Shown here: one piece after another, positions 1 through 10,820 of the stretch
How the letters are laid out: each line of letters opens with the position of its first letter
How positions within the stretch are numbered: the first letter of the stretch is position 1
NCBI GenBank assembly: GCA_019426215.1
Contig: CM033401.1
Span: forward strand, 22,945,134-23,009,133
DNA from: Buddleja alternifolia
Taxonomy: Eukaryota; Streptophyta; Magnoliopsida; Lamiales; Scrophulariaceae
Reading direction: 5' to 3'
DNA: 64,000 nucleotides
The notes under the pieces: model-generated
Database searches by the model: none
Seen by the model: only the letters and a program-made list of their open reading frames with translations
Told to the model about the DNA's origin: nothing
Translations under genes and position numbers: made by a program

Positions 1-362
1 AATTTCCTAACAAGGACGATGAGCCCTGTCCTTTGGAGATGGCACTATTATGGAGTAATCATCAGGAACGCCATACATGCGGCAGAGGTTTTTCAATTTT
101 TGCAAAGTGAAGGTGGAGGGGGTTTCATCCCAAAAATTGGCTCTTCCCCCTCTAAATCAGAGTCAAGCTGACACATACCCTCATCCCCTGAGGATTCCCC
201 AGCCTGCCCAGCTCTACCCTCAGCACTCAGAGATGGAGAAATAATGGTGATATTCCGGCCATCGGACTCAGTATCCGACGAGGACAAATCTACAAGCTCT
301 TTACGCCCCAAAATAGGAGGCTCATTGTACAAATTACGCACATCGGAAGAAGTATCAGCCAC
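1..362 (-). pseudogene. Antisense ORF remnant of a Tat-type Ty3/gypsy element, frameshifted and cut by the window edge
   Basis: An open frame of 89 codons runs from 362 to 93 on the minus strand, rich in Ser, Glu and Asp. Just before its stop, another frame takes over and reads through to about position 7 with a sequence containing MYGVPDDYSIIVPSPKDRAH. That pattern (a short helix, a 'GVP' turn, then a 'VPSPxDRA' segment) is the start of the large gag-like or plant-mobile-domain-like proteins often annotated as putative plant transposon proteins. I infer a frameshift near 100-115 and a second stop near position 6. The plus-strand LTR downstream means this frame is antisense to its host element; antisense extra ORFs between integrase and 3' LTR are known for Tat-lineage elements such as Grande. 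Only the N-terminal part is inside the window. An unrelated host gene fragment is the alternative. Confidence 0.45.
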
Positions 363-1062
363 AGAATCATGCTAGGACAAATTATGGTGTTCCTCTCTAT
401 TTTGAGAATCCGAACCCAAACTATTTGACATCTTTGCAAAGAGGGGAAAGGGGGAACAGGGACAAGAGCAATAGTAGGTAACAAACACAAGTTTGAACAA
501 AATAAAAACAACAAACACAACAACAACAATAAAAGAGAAAGAGGAAGGAGAAGCAGTACCTAGAAGAGGGGTGAAGAAGACGGAGAAACCGCTGCCAAGA
601 ATTAAACAAGAGAGACGAGGGAAATTTGATTTTTATCACAGCAGAAATAAAGGAGAAAAAGGAAATAAAATCTGGAGTTTTTGGCAGTTTATTTTTGAAA
701 ATTTGATTTTAGAAAATAAACCGAAATAATTAAGGAAAAAGCGGGATCTTACCTGGACCTTACACGTGGCGGAGATCAACGGTCATTGACGACTGAGAGT
801 GGCGACACCAACTGCAAGAAGTAATAAGTGGCGCGAGTCTCCAGGACACGACTCCATAACTGTAGGCATGGGGAAATGTAATGGTCACGTCAGGTTTAAG
901 GTTTCTTCCGAGACTTACCTGAGGAAAATTCTTCACCGGGAGCAATGCTTCGGAGGACTTTACCTGGGTAGCTCCAGAGTACTCTCAGCTCGGCCCAAAA
1001 ATTTATCTTTTCTCAACTCTCGCAGCTTGACTACGTCAAACTATGGAGTTGAGGGAGACTAT
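363..1062 (+). mobile_element. 3' internal region of a plus-strand Tat-type element
   Basis: This stretch matches, in reverse orientation, the non-coding region next to the 3' LTR of the other Tat element (3429-3900). Shared landmarks include an AAATAAACC...AATTAAGGAAAAAG block (about 713-740 here, about 3687-3705 there) and a CTCGCAGCTTGACTACGTCAAACT block just before the LTR. The last bases, TTGAGGGAGACTAT, are a purine-rich tract that fits the polypurine tract priming plus-strand DNA synthesis. No coding region is convincing here. Confidence 0.7.
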
Positions 1063-1609
1063 TGATGTGGGTCGAAATAGGTCTTTCGGCCAAGCTAATG
1101 ATCCAACACTTTATTGGCCTAAGCCCAATAGCGTCGTGGGCTCGGATTCTTCTAGAAGGTCTTACATTCAAGTCTGTCCAGCTGGAGGTTCGGTCAGCCC
1201 TGACCTGTACAAGTGGAGCATTCTATATAAGGCAAGCCGGGAGCTAGATTCGACAAATCAATTAAGTGATATACTTACCATATGCGGACCTGCGGAGATC
1301 GGGCCGACAGATTCACCAATCATACCATAGAAGATATAGCTCAAAATGGAAGGATCCTAATTTATTCTACTTTCCAATGTACATTTAGGAATAGTTGACT
1401 TACCTTTTTATCCACCCCATCATAAACTTGTATATATATCAACTCCAAGTACTAATGAAAGGATCGACTCTTTTGCCCCATGGATGTAGGTCATATTTTG
1501 GCTGAACCACGTATATCTTGTGTCATATTTACTATCATTTTCGTGCTTTATACTATATTCTTATATAATATATTGCATATTATCATTGGTGTGCTTCCCA
1601 CACACATCA
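1063..1609 (+). mobile_element. 3' LTR of a truncated plus-strand Tat-type element
   Basis: The LTR starts TGATGTGGG and ends CACACATCA, giving the same TGATGTG/CACATCA inverted ends as the two LTRs at 2880 and 10097 but in the opposite orientation. It is about 547 bp, against 549 bp for the others, and clearly more diverged. It contains the shared GCATTCTATATAAGG TATA-like box (about 1218-1232). The 5' LTR of this copy lies outside the window, so its own TSD cannot be tested; the five bases after it are CTATC. Confidence 0.85.
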
Positions 1610-2840
1610 CTATCAATTGGAGTTCTTTTCTAAGAAAAAGATTATATCTACATATTATATTATCTATAGTAATTATATCTAGTTACCTTTTTTTTCCTTT
1701 AGCAAATATGTTCCCAATTTTTTTTTAAAAAATTCAAGACGAAGGAAGATACCCTGATCCGACAAACCCGCGCCGATAGTTTTTTAATCATGAGTTATAC
1801 AAACTCCAACTAAGGATAGACTAGTCTCAACTTGTGACAGTCTGAAATTGAACCCAAGACCTCTTACATGAAAGTAGAAGGTCCAAAATCAAAAGGCATG
1901 TTCTAATGAGGCATAAGATGGTGGATTTAATTGTCAACCGATCACAGCTCAAACTAGCTTTAATAGAGCCGAACATGAATTAAACTCAATAATTTAAAAA
2001 TTTTTTACCATATATTTTATTATTTTTTAGTATTCAAGTAGAGTTGGAATTGAGCTATAAATCTTATCAAACAAGAAAATATAGTTAAACTTAATTTGTT
2101 ATATTGGCAAATTGAGCTTCTATGAATTTTATTTGATTAATCTCAAATCAAGTAAAACATAATTTAGTAATTTTTTACCCCTATATATTATTGATTGAAA
2201 GAATAATGTGTAGATCTTTGGGATTCTGTGTGTTTTTTCAATGTAAAAATATTCTGCCAAACTGGCCCCCATTTTTTTAGTGTTTTGGTAATATCATAGT
2301 TGATATATATCATGAATATCAAATGTTAATGATTTATAATCATTCAGTAACTATTAAAATTAGTTAACAACCATTATGAAAGTAGATAAAACAATTTAAA
2401 ATAATTTAGCAACTAGTACAATCAGAAACTATCAGAGAAAGATCCACTTTTATCTGGGACCTATGATGCACGAATACTCCTAAAATTAAACCCGTGTAGT
2501 ATCATATTCGTATCGAAAATGATAATTTGCGGATACCTTCTAGATACGTATCAGATACCTTTCTGAAGTATCCAAAAATTAAAAGAAAAAGAAAATTTCA
2601 GATATCGTATCCAATATTTCTGGATGCCATATCCGATATAAAACTTGAAGTATTTAACACTCCTTGGATACAAAATGATGTATTTTTTTTTTTTGAATAT
2701 TATATAACATTTGTACGTTAAAATAGGAAATAATAATGATTTTGACCTTGTGTTAAAAAGTTAAACAAACATAAAGGAAATTTAAAGAAGCAAGAAAACT
2801 TTGGTTTCAATTCTTAAATATGTTATTTCTTCTATTACAC
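1610..2840. other. AT-rich intergenic DNA
   Basis: No supported gene. It holds short decayed repeat-like text: a GAGCCGAAC/AATTGAGC-type segment at about 1925-2160 that recurs in style near 12440-12700 and 38880-39250, and a run of ATACGTATC-type words at about 2495-2660. These look like old transposon remnants but I cannot classify them. Confidence 0.5.
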
Positions 2841-2852
2841 CACGTGAAACTG

Positions 2853-2879
2853 TTTTTCTTTTCTTTGGTTTATACCAAG
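2853..2879 (-). mobile_element. 3' end of a tRNA-derived SINE (split copy, distal part)
   Basis: On the minus strand this is the tail of the SINE whose body lies at 10651-10808. It reads CTTGG, TATAAACC and then an A-rich tail, and is followed directly by the 12-bp direct repeat CAGTTTCACGTG (2841-2852 in plus coordinates). The same 12 bp precede the SINE head at 10809-10820. The 7.77-kb Tat element sits between the two halves. Confidence 0.8.
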
Positions 2880-3428
2880 TGATGTGTGTGGGAAGCACAC
2901 CAATGATAATATGCGATATATTATATAAGAATATAGTATAAAGCACAAAATGATAATAGAAATGACACAAGATATATGTGGTTTGGCCAAAATATGGCCT
3001 ACGTCCACGGGGTAAAAAGAGTTCGATCTTTCATTAGTGTTTGGAGTTGATATTTATACAAGTTTGTAATGGGGTGGGTAAAAAAGGTAAGTCAACTATT
3101 CCTAAATGTACATTGGAAAGTAGAATAAATCATAATCCTTCCATCTTGAGCTATGTCTTTTGTGGTATAATTGGTAGATCTGCTGGCATGATCTCCGCAG
3201 GTCCGGATATGGTAAATATATCTCATAATTGATTCTTGTCTGATCCTCTCCAGGCTTTCCTTATATAGAATGCTCCCCTTGTGCAGGTCAAGACCAGGCG
3301 AACCTCCAGATGGATGAACTTGAATATAATGTCTTCTAAAAGGATCCGAGTCCACGATGTCATTGGGCTTGGGCCCCTAAAGTATTGGACTACCAGCTTG
3401 GCCCAAAACCCTATTTCCACCCACATCA
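2880..3428 (-). mobile_element. 3' LTR of the minus-strand Tat element
   Basis: It runs from TGATGTGTGTGGG to CCCACATCA, so the termini are TG...CA with a 7-bp inverted repeat. A TATA-like TTCTATATAAGGAAAGC lies on the minus strand at about 3256-3272. The left neighbour is the TSD copy CCAAG. Confidence 0.93.
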
Positions 3429-4098
3429 ATAGTCTCTCCCAACTCTGCAGTTTGATGTAGTCAAGCTGCGAGAGTTGAGACAAAGTAACGTTTTGGCCGA
3501 GCTGGGAGAACCCTCGAGCTGCTCAGGGGAGGTTCTTAGAGACGTTGCGCCATGTTTGGTAGTTATGGGGTCATACCCTGGAAAGCCGCGCCACTCGTTA
3601 TTTTTGCAGTTGAGGCTGCCATCCTCCTGTCCTAGTAACCGCCAATCCTTGCCACGTGTACGGCTAGGGTTAAAGCCCACTTTTTCCTTAATTATACTTG
3701 GTTTATTTTTTGAAATTCAAAAGGGTAACTTGCCAAATTAAAACTTGCGATTTTGTTTCCTTCCTTCACTTGTACGTTTGTGTTTAAAGTCAGAATTCTT
3801 CAATTCCTCCTTTATCTTCTCTTAATAGCCATTTTCTTCCACGTTCATCGCCCCTTTACTTCACAATTCATGCATTTATATCCTTAATCATAGATATGTA
3901 CATATACGCGTGCAACTCAGTCTCAAATTTATAATAAATGCTTACTGGAATATCGGGGCTTTGCATGTGTCCTTGCAAAGAAGGCTTTTACATTCTTTAA
4001 GCTGGACCTGAAAATCAAAACAACCATAACTTCCAAAAAGTTATTAGCAATACATGAGTCTTTTGAAAAGGTAGAATAAAAAAGCATAATTCTTGCAA
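3429..4098 (-). mobile_element. Polypurine tract and 3' untranslated region of the Tat element
   Basis: On the minus strand the bases just before the 3' LTR are GAGTTGGGAGAGACTATT, a purine-rich tract suited to plus-strand priming. Upstream of it, about 650 bp separate the integrase stop from the LTR. This part resembles 700-1062 (the plus-strand copy), but no long antisense ORF like that at 1-362 is visible here. Confidence 0.7.
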
Positions 4099-5389
4099 TT
4101 ATATGTAAAACTTCTTTAGGTTCTGCATGTTCCATGGGCGAGGGAGCCGTTTGCCCTCCCCATCTTCCAGCTCGTAGGCTCCTCCAGCTAGTACCTTGAT
4201 GACTTGGTACGGACCCTCCCAGTTAAGGTCCAAATTCTTCATAGTACGCACCGCATCTACTCTCTTTAATACCAGATCCCCCACCTGGACAGATCTGTCC
4301 TTCACTCTTGTTCCTTGGGCTCTCATGATTCGTTGCTTGTACTGTTCAATCCTTAAATATGCCTTATCTCTGACTTCGTCAATTAGCTCCAGCTCCTCCC
4401 TTAACCTTTCTTTATTCTGCTCTGGCTCGAAGTATCTGACTCGATTGGATTGTACCATGATCTCTGCAGGTATGACGACCTCAGCTCCATACACCAGGTG
4501 AAATGGACTTTCGTCTGTGGTAGTATTAGGGGTAGTCCGGTAGGACCACAACACTGGTTACCATTCTTCAACCCAATTCCCGCCCGCTCCCTCCAGTCTT
4601 TACGACCGAAGTTAGGGCATTTATGCAAACTTATTAGTGATAGAGATGGAATAAATGAACAAGGTTGAATATGCTAATTGTATGGTAAAAAAGGGCCATA
4701 CGTATTTCAAAAGGTGGGTAGTAGACGTACCTGGTTTTTAGACCTTGTACTATTATCCTATTGGTAACCTCTACCTGACCATTGGTTTGAGGATGAGCTA
4801 CAGCACTGAAACGTTGCTGGATCCCCAACTCCTCGCACCATCTCCTCAGCTTGGCCCCGCTGAATTGCCTGCCGTTGTCAGCCACAATCTCCCTAGGTAT
4901 GCCAAATCGACAGGTGATGTTCTTCCATAAGAAACAAATGACCTCCACCTCCGTGATCCGAGCTAAGGCTTCCTCTTCTACCCATTTGCTGAAGTAGTCA
5001 ACTAGAACTAACAGGAACTCCTTTTAACCTGTTGCTATAGGGAAGGGGTCCACGATGTCCATGCCGCATCTTGCGAAAGGACATGGAACATTCATGGAAC
5101 GCATTGTCTCTGCAGATTGATGAATGAGACCAGCATGCTTCTGGCATTGCTCACACTTCTTTACTAGGTTAGTTGCATCCTCCTTCAGGGTTGGCCAAAA
5201 GTAACCAACCCTCATGGTTTTCCCAGCTAGGGTTGCCCCACCTATATGGCTGCCACAATCTCCTTCATGGATTTGTCTTAGTATGTAATCCCCTTCTTCT
5301 CTTGAAATACACCTTAGGTTGGGTTGTACGAATGACTTTTTATATAGCACATCATCAATCATGACGAACCTGATAGCCCTGGTCTCCAA
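4099..5389 (-). pseudogene. Integrase of the Tat element, interrupted
   Basis: Three segments carry the integrase. At 5389-5024 is the N-terminal HHCC zinc-binding part, with a CEQCQKHAG motif. At about 4948-4735 is the catalytic core, with IVADNGRQF (second Asp of the DDE triad) and HPQTNGQVEVTNR (the Glu). From 4554 to 4099 follows the C-terminal part with WSYRTTPNTTTDESPF and VYGAEVVIPAE, ending in the LNWEGPYQVIKVL beta-barrel-like domain. Between the core and C-terminal parts (about 4630-4735) lies about 100 bp that does not read as integrase, and the first Asp region around 4950-5020 contains stops. The enzyme would insert cDNA into the genome; this copy is dead. Confidence 0.88.
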
Positions 5390-5442
5390 TCGTTGACATT
5401 CCTTCCTTTCTTCAGGTAGTATTCCCTTTGTGAGATACTGAA

Positions 5443-5820
5443 TTATCTTAGTTCTCCAGTCTTCTCGGTGCTAGGTTTGGTTAGAGCTTGAATGGTAATA
5501 TTTTGGGTTTGACAGTCAGTGACTAAGCTACCAAGTTTGGACAGATAGTCAGCTTTGGTGTTTTCAGCTTGGGGTATTTGGTGTATTTCGAGTTTATGGA
5601 AGTTTTCTCGCAGGGCCTCTATAGTTTTCAAGTACCTCACCATCCTTTCTTCCTTGGCTTCGTAGGTCCCATCAATTTGTTTGGTAACGAGTTGCGAATC
5701 CGAGTATACTATCAAATTTTTGGCCCCTCCTTTGATCGCCATTTTAAGTCCCATGATGAATGCTTCATACTCCGCTTCGTTATTGCTTGCTCTAAACTCG
5801 AATTTGATGGCATATTCCAA
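5443..5820 (-). pseudogene. Archaeal-type RNase H domain of the Tat element
   Basis: The open segment begins MEYAIKFEFRASNNEAEYEA and continues to VYSDSQLVTKQIDG and ENTKADYLSKLGS. The N-E-A-E-Y motif, the S-D-S-Q motif and the A-D-xLSKL motif hold the Glu and Asp residues expected at an RNase H active site. This extra domain between the normal RNase H and integrase separates Tat elements from other Ty3/gypsy lineages. It is separated from the upstream RNase H by a stop after 5880, so it is no longer part of one polyprotein. Confidence 0.87.
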
Positions 5821-5879
5821 CTGATCTCACTCAGGTGTGGTAAACACCACACCTGCTCCGCTCTGTCCACATGCAAGAG

Positions 5880-6377
5880 CTACACCTTTTCATCCTCCTC
5901 CTTCTCCTGTTCAGGTAGAGTCATTTCTGTGATGAAATTCGCCACAACTTGTGTCTTGATCGCAGCTCGGGATGTATACTCTATCTCGAATTCCCCTAGC
6001 TCCACAGCCCATTTTACGAGTCGGCCCGATGTTTTGGCCTTTCCCAGCACATGCTTAAGTGGTTGGCCAGTCTTCATAATGATTTTGTATGTCAAGAAGT
6101 AAGGTTTAAGTCTCCTTGCTGTAATAACTAGTGCCAATGCCATCTTCTCGATATTCGGGTATCGGGATTCTACTTCCGAAAGTACTTTGCTGACGAAGTA
6201 CACAGGTTTCTCCGTTTTGTCCTCTTCTCGGACCAGGACTGTGCTGATAGCTCGATCAGCCACGGCTATGTAGATTATTAATAGCTTGCCCTGCACAGGT
6301 TTGGTAAGCAGTGGTAGTTAACTCAGGTAGGACTTGAGGTTTTCGAAAGCTTGCTGGCATTCAGGAGTCCAATTGAA
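5880..6377 (-). pseudogene. RNase H (RT-linked) of the Tat element
   Basis: This is the canonical Ty3-type RNase H following the RT: LLIIYIAVADRAISTVLVRE, then KPVYFVSKVLSEVESRYPNI and the EKMALALV helix. The usual first catalytic Asp region reads LIIYIAVAD, and the second part reads LKHVLGKAKTSGRLVKWAVE. Stops occur just upstream at about 6376 and 6318, so translation from gag-pol would not reach it. In an active element it would degrade the RNA of the RNA/DNA hybrid. Confidence 0.85.
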
Positions 6378-7988
6378 TTAGTCCACTTTCCTTAATATCT
6401 TAAAAAATGGTAGACTTCGTTCTGCAGATTTAGATATGGAACGGCTTAGGGCTGTGATTCTCTCGTTTAGCCTTTGCACTTCGTTCACATTTCTAGGTGC
6501 TACCATATCTTGAATAGCCTTGATCGTCACAGGATTGGCCTCTATCCCCTTGTCAGTGACCATGTATCCTAGGAACTTCCCTCCTTTGATTCCGAATGAA
6601 CACTTGGTTGGGTTCAGCTTCATCCTATACCTTTGAAGTGTTCCTAAAGTTTCCTATAGGTCCTGCACATGTGTGTTGGCGGTACGACTTTTGACCACCA
6701 TGTCGTCTACATATACTTCGAGGTTCCTTCCCATTTGTTCACAGAACATTACGTCCACTAGCCTTTAGTAGGTAGCTCTGGCGTTTTTAAGATAGAACGG
6801 CATGACTATGTAACAAAAGGTGCCAAAGGAGGTGATGAAGCTAACCTTCCTTTGGTCCTCCTCAGCTAAGGGTATTTGGTGATACCCACTTTACGCATCC
6901 ATGGTGCTTAGTAACTCGTATCCAGCTGTGGCATCCACTAATTGGGCTATCCTAGGCAAAGGATAGTGATCCTTAGGACAGGCATTGTTCAGGTCGCGGA
7001 AGTCGATACACATTCTCCATTTTCTTCCACTTTTAGGTACTAGGACTACGTTGGACACCCACTTCGGGAATTGTATTTCTGCAATGTGCCTAGCTTTGAG
7101 TAATTTGTCCACTTCCGCTTTGATAATGGCATCTTTCTCTGAGCCAAAATGTCTTTTCTTCTGAATAATTGGCTTTGCACTGGGGTCCACGTTCAGGTGA
7201 TGTTGAATGACCGTTGGAGCAATTCCTACCAAGTCATTAGCTGACCAGGAGAAGACATCTGCATGCTCCCGCAACATGGCTATCAGCTCGTCCCCCAGGT
7301 CAGGACTCAAATGCGACCCTATCTTGACTATTTTCTCCTTGTCTCTCGGTATGAGTTCTATACTCATAAGCTCTTCTACTGGTTCTACATGTGATGTCAC
7401 TATCTTCTTGGTGATCTCTTTCTCCTCTACCTCCATAGGTTCGGATTTACACTTCTTTTCTTCATTTGGCTTGTCTCCTTGCTTTATGGAAGCTAGGTAG
7501 CATTTCTTAGAATGGTGTTGGTTTCTAGACGCTTCTCCTACTCCATTGAGTGTTGGGAACTTGATCTTCATGTGTGGTATTGAGACTACTGCTTCAAACA
7601 GGACTAGCGCAGGTCTGCCCAGTATCACGTTGTAGGCTGAGGAGCTATCCACGACCAAAAATTTGGTCAGCTTTGTCATTTTATTAGGTCCCTCACTTAG
7701 AGAGAGAGGTAGTGAAATAATGCCCATAGGTTGCACCGATTTCCCTGAAAAACCAAACAATGCAATGTGCATGGCCTCCAGTTTGCTAATTCCCAGATTC
7801 ATTTGCTCAAATGCTTGGTAAAATAAAATGTCTACCGAGCTACCAGTGTCTATGAAGATTCTTTGTACATCATAGTTTGCTATGACGGCGCTTATTACCA
7901 ATGCATCATTGTGAGGTGTTTGCACGTTTTGGGCATCTCCAGGTCTAAACTGTATTTCCTGCCTAGGTTGAGTATGACTGACATTCAT
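6378..7988 (-). pseudogene. Protease and reverse transcriptase of the Tat element
   Basis: The segment 7988-6891 opens with an aspartic protease (FIDTGSSVDILF at about residues 46-57; the D-T-G catalytic triplet is intact). It then enters the RT fingers: KWRMCIDFRDLNNACPKDHY followed by LLSTMDA. An in-frame stop right after STMDA, at 6891, breaks the frame where RT normally reads 'DxxSGY'. RT continues in the same direction with the catalytic YVDDMVVKS at about 6725-6699 and the thumb region KCSFGIKGGKFLGYMV (6605-6555). At least one more stop lies near 6767. The protein would copy element RNA into DNA in cytoplasmic particles; this copy is inactive. Confidence 0.9.
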
Positions 7989-8139
7989 GGAACGCAGGCC
8001 GCACCTCCATGGCTCATACTTGTTTCTTTAGGTATCGTTTCGATTCTGCAGCTGGACCTCCCGAGATGATATGAATGGTTGCTCGATCATTGTTGTTAGT
8101 TTCCATAGGTGCTGGTCCTTGAGCAGGTGCTTTGTTGAT

Positions 8140-9998
8140 TTACCGAGGAAAGTTTCCTCTGCCCCCAGGTCCAGCTCTTCCACCTCGCCATCCTCTACCC
8201 CGACCTCGCCAGGTATGACCCCCTCGGGTTGGGGCTGTGTTGCTTGTGTTACGATTGTCTATCACATATTCCTTCAAGTAACCCATGTTTGCTAAGCGCT
8301 GGATTTCATCAATCAATTGTGGGCACTCATCTGTATCATGCCCATACTCGCGATGGTATCGGCAGAAAAGTGCACTGGAAGGATTCTTGGGCTCTTGGTT
8401 TGCACCCTCGGGCCATTGAATCAGGTTTTTGACCTCCACAACCATCAAATGGTCGCTCCAATTTTCCCTCGTGGGTATACGTCTGGATCTAGGTGCACCT
8501 GGAGTAGGTGGTGCCACACGAGCTGAGTTGGGAGTCCATCCGCTTCTCTCGTCTTTGCGAGATCTGTTTTTATTGCCGTAGTCTTGCTTTTCTTTCTTTT
8601 GCTCTGCTCTTCTCATCATGTGAGCGTCTTCCAGGTTGACGTACTTTTCATCTCGGGTGAGTAACTCATCAAAGCTCAGGGCGGGCCTTTTAGTCAATGA
8701 TTTGAATAAGTCTCCCTCCTTTAGGCCCGTTGTGAAAGCACTTGCCTTTAAGTCCGATATTGCCGCTGGTGTCTCAAGTGCTGCCGTATTGAAATGCCTG
8801 ACGTATGCACGCAGGGTTTCATCGTATCTTTGTTTGATGCTGAATAAACTCAAGGGAGTTTTCTTGTGCAGCTTGCTACTGGCGAATTAGTGCAAAAACT
8901 TCGAGCTAAACTCCAAGAAAGATCCAATGGATCTAGCCGGGAGTTGGTTGAACCATTGTTGTGCAGATTTGGCCAAAGTACACAAGAACACCCTGCATTT
9001 GATAGCATCGGAGTACCTGTGTAACAGAGCATAATTGCGAAAGGTATATAGATGGTTTTCTGGATCCGTGGTTCCATCATAAAGTGAAATGGACTGGACC
9101 CTGAAATCCCCTAGGAGTTCCTCGTTTGCAATGAAATTCATGAATGGAATGCCTCGATCTGCCGAGGTTTTACCTCCTGCTGCCTTGCGCTCCATCTCCT
9201 CCATTCGTCATGCCATTTCCTCAATTTGCTCTAGCCTTGCCTTTACCTTTTCCTTCATATCATGATCTATCCACCCAGATCGGGTAGAAACAAAACTATG
9301 GGCATCATCCTCGAGTTCCTTGTCCCATTTGGTGCGGACCCGTGCATGTTGCTTTTGCAGGTCTTCCTTTTCAGGGACGTTGCTGTGTGAGCGATGCACC
9401 TGGAGATGTGATTTGTTCTAGTGCAGTTGTTCTTTGCGTACATTAGGTTGGTGGACCCAACCTTCTAGATCTTCCTCTTCCAGGTCTAGGCGACGTATGT
9501 AGTGTCCTTCTGGAGCTAAGCATTTTCTTGGAGGCACGTGGTCATCATTTCCTCCATCTCGCTCTAGATGCTCAGGTCGCTCCACTCGCTTGCTTGAATT
9601 GGCCTCGGGGGTAACTTTAGCATTACCCCCAATCTCCATGTCTATCACCTTGGTTGTCCCCCTTTGAATCGGAGACGCCACATCCTCTTTTTGTGCTAGG
9701 TCTGGCATACCTGCAAGTTTAGAACTTACTACCTTCTTGACAACTTTGTCAATTACACCTCTATCCTTTCCATAAAACACTTCAAATCAAGTACGCTTTG
9801 AGGAAAAGCTTCCTTCCCGCTTTCTTGACCTTCTGGAGAGTTGTCCACTACTTGGTTCTGCAGGTCATCCTCCAATCGCCTCACCAGGTTGGCCGGAGTT
9901 CCAGGCGTGGCTTGCTCAATCCCAGAAGGGGAAAATATTGTCTTCTTCCCATTTTCGCCATTTTCGATCAGATTCTCCATCCTTAACATATCTTCCAC
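8140..9998 (-). pseudogene. gag of the Tat element, interrupted by stops
   Basis: The gag region starts near 9998 and is cut into pieces by stops or frameshifts at about 9753-9780, 9400-9418, 9204 and 8887. The central capsid-like domain is clear: DPENHLYTFRNYALLHRYSD followed by a conserved 'WFNQLPARSIGSF' stretch at about 8960-8915. Further on, 8853-8140 carries a long charged linker and the zinc-knuckle-like FCRYHREYGHDTDECPQL, a CxxH...H...C pattern typical of Tat gag. It ends in an Arg/Gly-rich tail (GRGRGWRGGRAGPGGRG), likely RNA binding. It would package element RNA into particles. Confidence 0.88.
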
Positions 9999-10076
9999 TG
10001 CAATTGCAAAGTTTTAACGTGAAAGAAAAAAAAATTGTGAAATTTTTTTTTACCTCACGTCTTACTTTGCTCAGAG

Positions 10077-10094
10077 TTTCCCCAAACGGCGCCA
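10077..10094 (-). promoter_or_regulatory. Primer-binding site of the Tat element
   Basis: On the minus strand TGGCGCCGTTTGGGGAAA begins two bases inside the 5' LTR. It resembles the TGGCGCCGTTGCCGGGGA site used by many plant Ty3/gypsy elements, which I recall as matching the 3' end of tRNA-Asp; the tRNA assignment is from memory. The middle of the site differs from that consensus. Confidence 0.75.
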
Positions 10095-10096
10095 AT

Positions 10097-10645
10097 TAAT
10101 GTGTGTGGGAAGCACACCAATGATAATATGCGATATATTATATAAGAATATTGTATAAAGCACGAAATGATAATAGAAATGACACAAGATATACGTGGTT
10201 CGGCCAAAATATGGCCTACGTCCACGGGGTAAAAAGAGTTCGATCTTTCATTCGTGTTTGGAGTTGATATTTATACAAGTTTGTAATGGGGTAGGTAAAA
10301 AAGGTAAGTCAACTATTCCTAAATGTACATTGGAAAGTAGAATAAATCATAATCCTTCCATCTTGAGCTATGTCTTTTGTGGTATAATTGGTAGATCTGC
10401 TGGCATGATCTCCGCAGGTCCGGATATGGTAAGTATATCTCATAATTGATTCATGTCTGATCCTTTCCACGCTTGCCTTATATAGAATGCTCCCCCTGTG
10501 CAGGTCAAGACCGGGCGAACCTCTAGATGGACGAACCTGAGTATAATGTCTTCTAAAAGGATCCAAGTCCATGATGCCACTGGGCTTGGGCCCCTAAAGT
10601 ATTGGACTACCAGCTTGGCCCAAAACCCTATTTCCACCCACATCA
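10097..10645 (-). mobile_element. 5' LTR of the minus-strand Tat element
   Basis: It is 549 bp, the same length as the LTR at 2880-3428, and followed by the TSD copy CCAAG (10646-10650). The internal edge reads TAATGTG where the outer LTR has TGATGTG, a single change in the terminal dinucleotide. On the minus strand a TTCTATATAAGG TATA-like box sits at about 10479-10490. Confidence 0.93.
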
Positions 10646-10650
10646 CCAAG

Positions 10651-10808
10651 GGTTTCCCCCAACCGGACGCTGGAAACTAATCCCTTCGAGGAGTAAAGAT
10701 CACCGAAGTGGGTTTTGCCTCTCCCAACAAAGCCTTTTCCATACACATGGCCAGGGATCAAACCCTGGAGAACATGCTTAAGCAACCCAACTATCTACCA
10801 ACTGTGCT
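10651..10808 (-). mobile_element. Body of a tRNA-derived SINE, split by the Tat insertion
   Basis: On the minus strand the head reads AGCACAGTTGGTAGATAG, resembling a pol III A box, and GGTTTGATCCC at 10764-10754 matches the B box (GGTTCGAnTCC). The full SINE is about 185 bp (158 here plus 27 at 2853-2879) and ends in an A-rich tail. The 12-bp direct repeat CACGTGAAACTG at 10809-10820 and 2841-2852 is its target duplication. This places it clearly among pol III, tRNA-derived SINEs; I cannot name the family. Confidence 0.82.
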
Positions 10809-10820
10809 CACGTGAAACTG

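Larger units (their letters stand above)
2880..10645 (-). mobile_element. Complete but inactive Ty3/gypsy LTR retrotransposon, Tat lineage
   Basis: Two 549-bp LTRs bound the element, which is flanked by the 5-bp target duplication CCAAG (2875-2879 and 10646-10650). Domain order on the minus strand is gag, protease, reverse transcriptase, RNase H, a second archaeal-type RNase H, integrase. The second RNase H is diagnostic of the Tat/Ogre/Retand lineage. Stops and frameshifts interrupt gag, RT and integrase, so it cannot make full proteins. Comparing the LTRs by eye I count about 22 differences in 549 bp (about 4%), mostly C/T and G/A, as expected for methylated cytosines. It landed inside a SINE. 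Confidence 0.93.

Noticed and set aside
5569..6102. 177-codon plus-strand open frame
   Set aside because: It is the antisense shadow of the Tat RNase H regions, which carry clear motifs on the minus strand.
10738..10810. A tRNA gene (A box and B box present)
   Set aside because: The promoter boxes are there but the sequence does not form a cloverleaf with an acceptor stem, continues into an A-rich tail and has a TSD. It is a SINE head.
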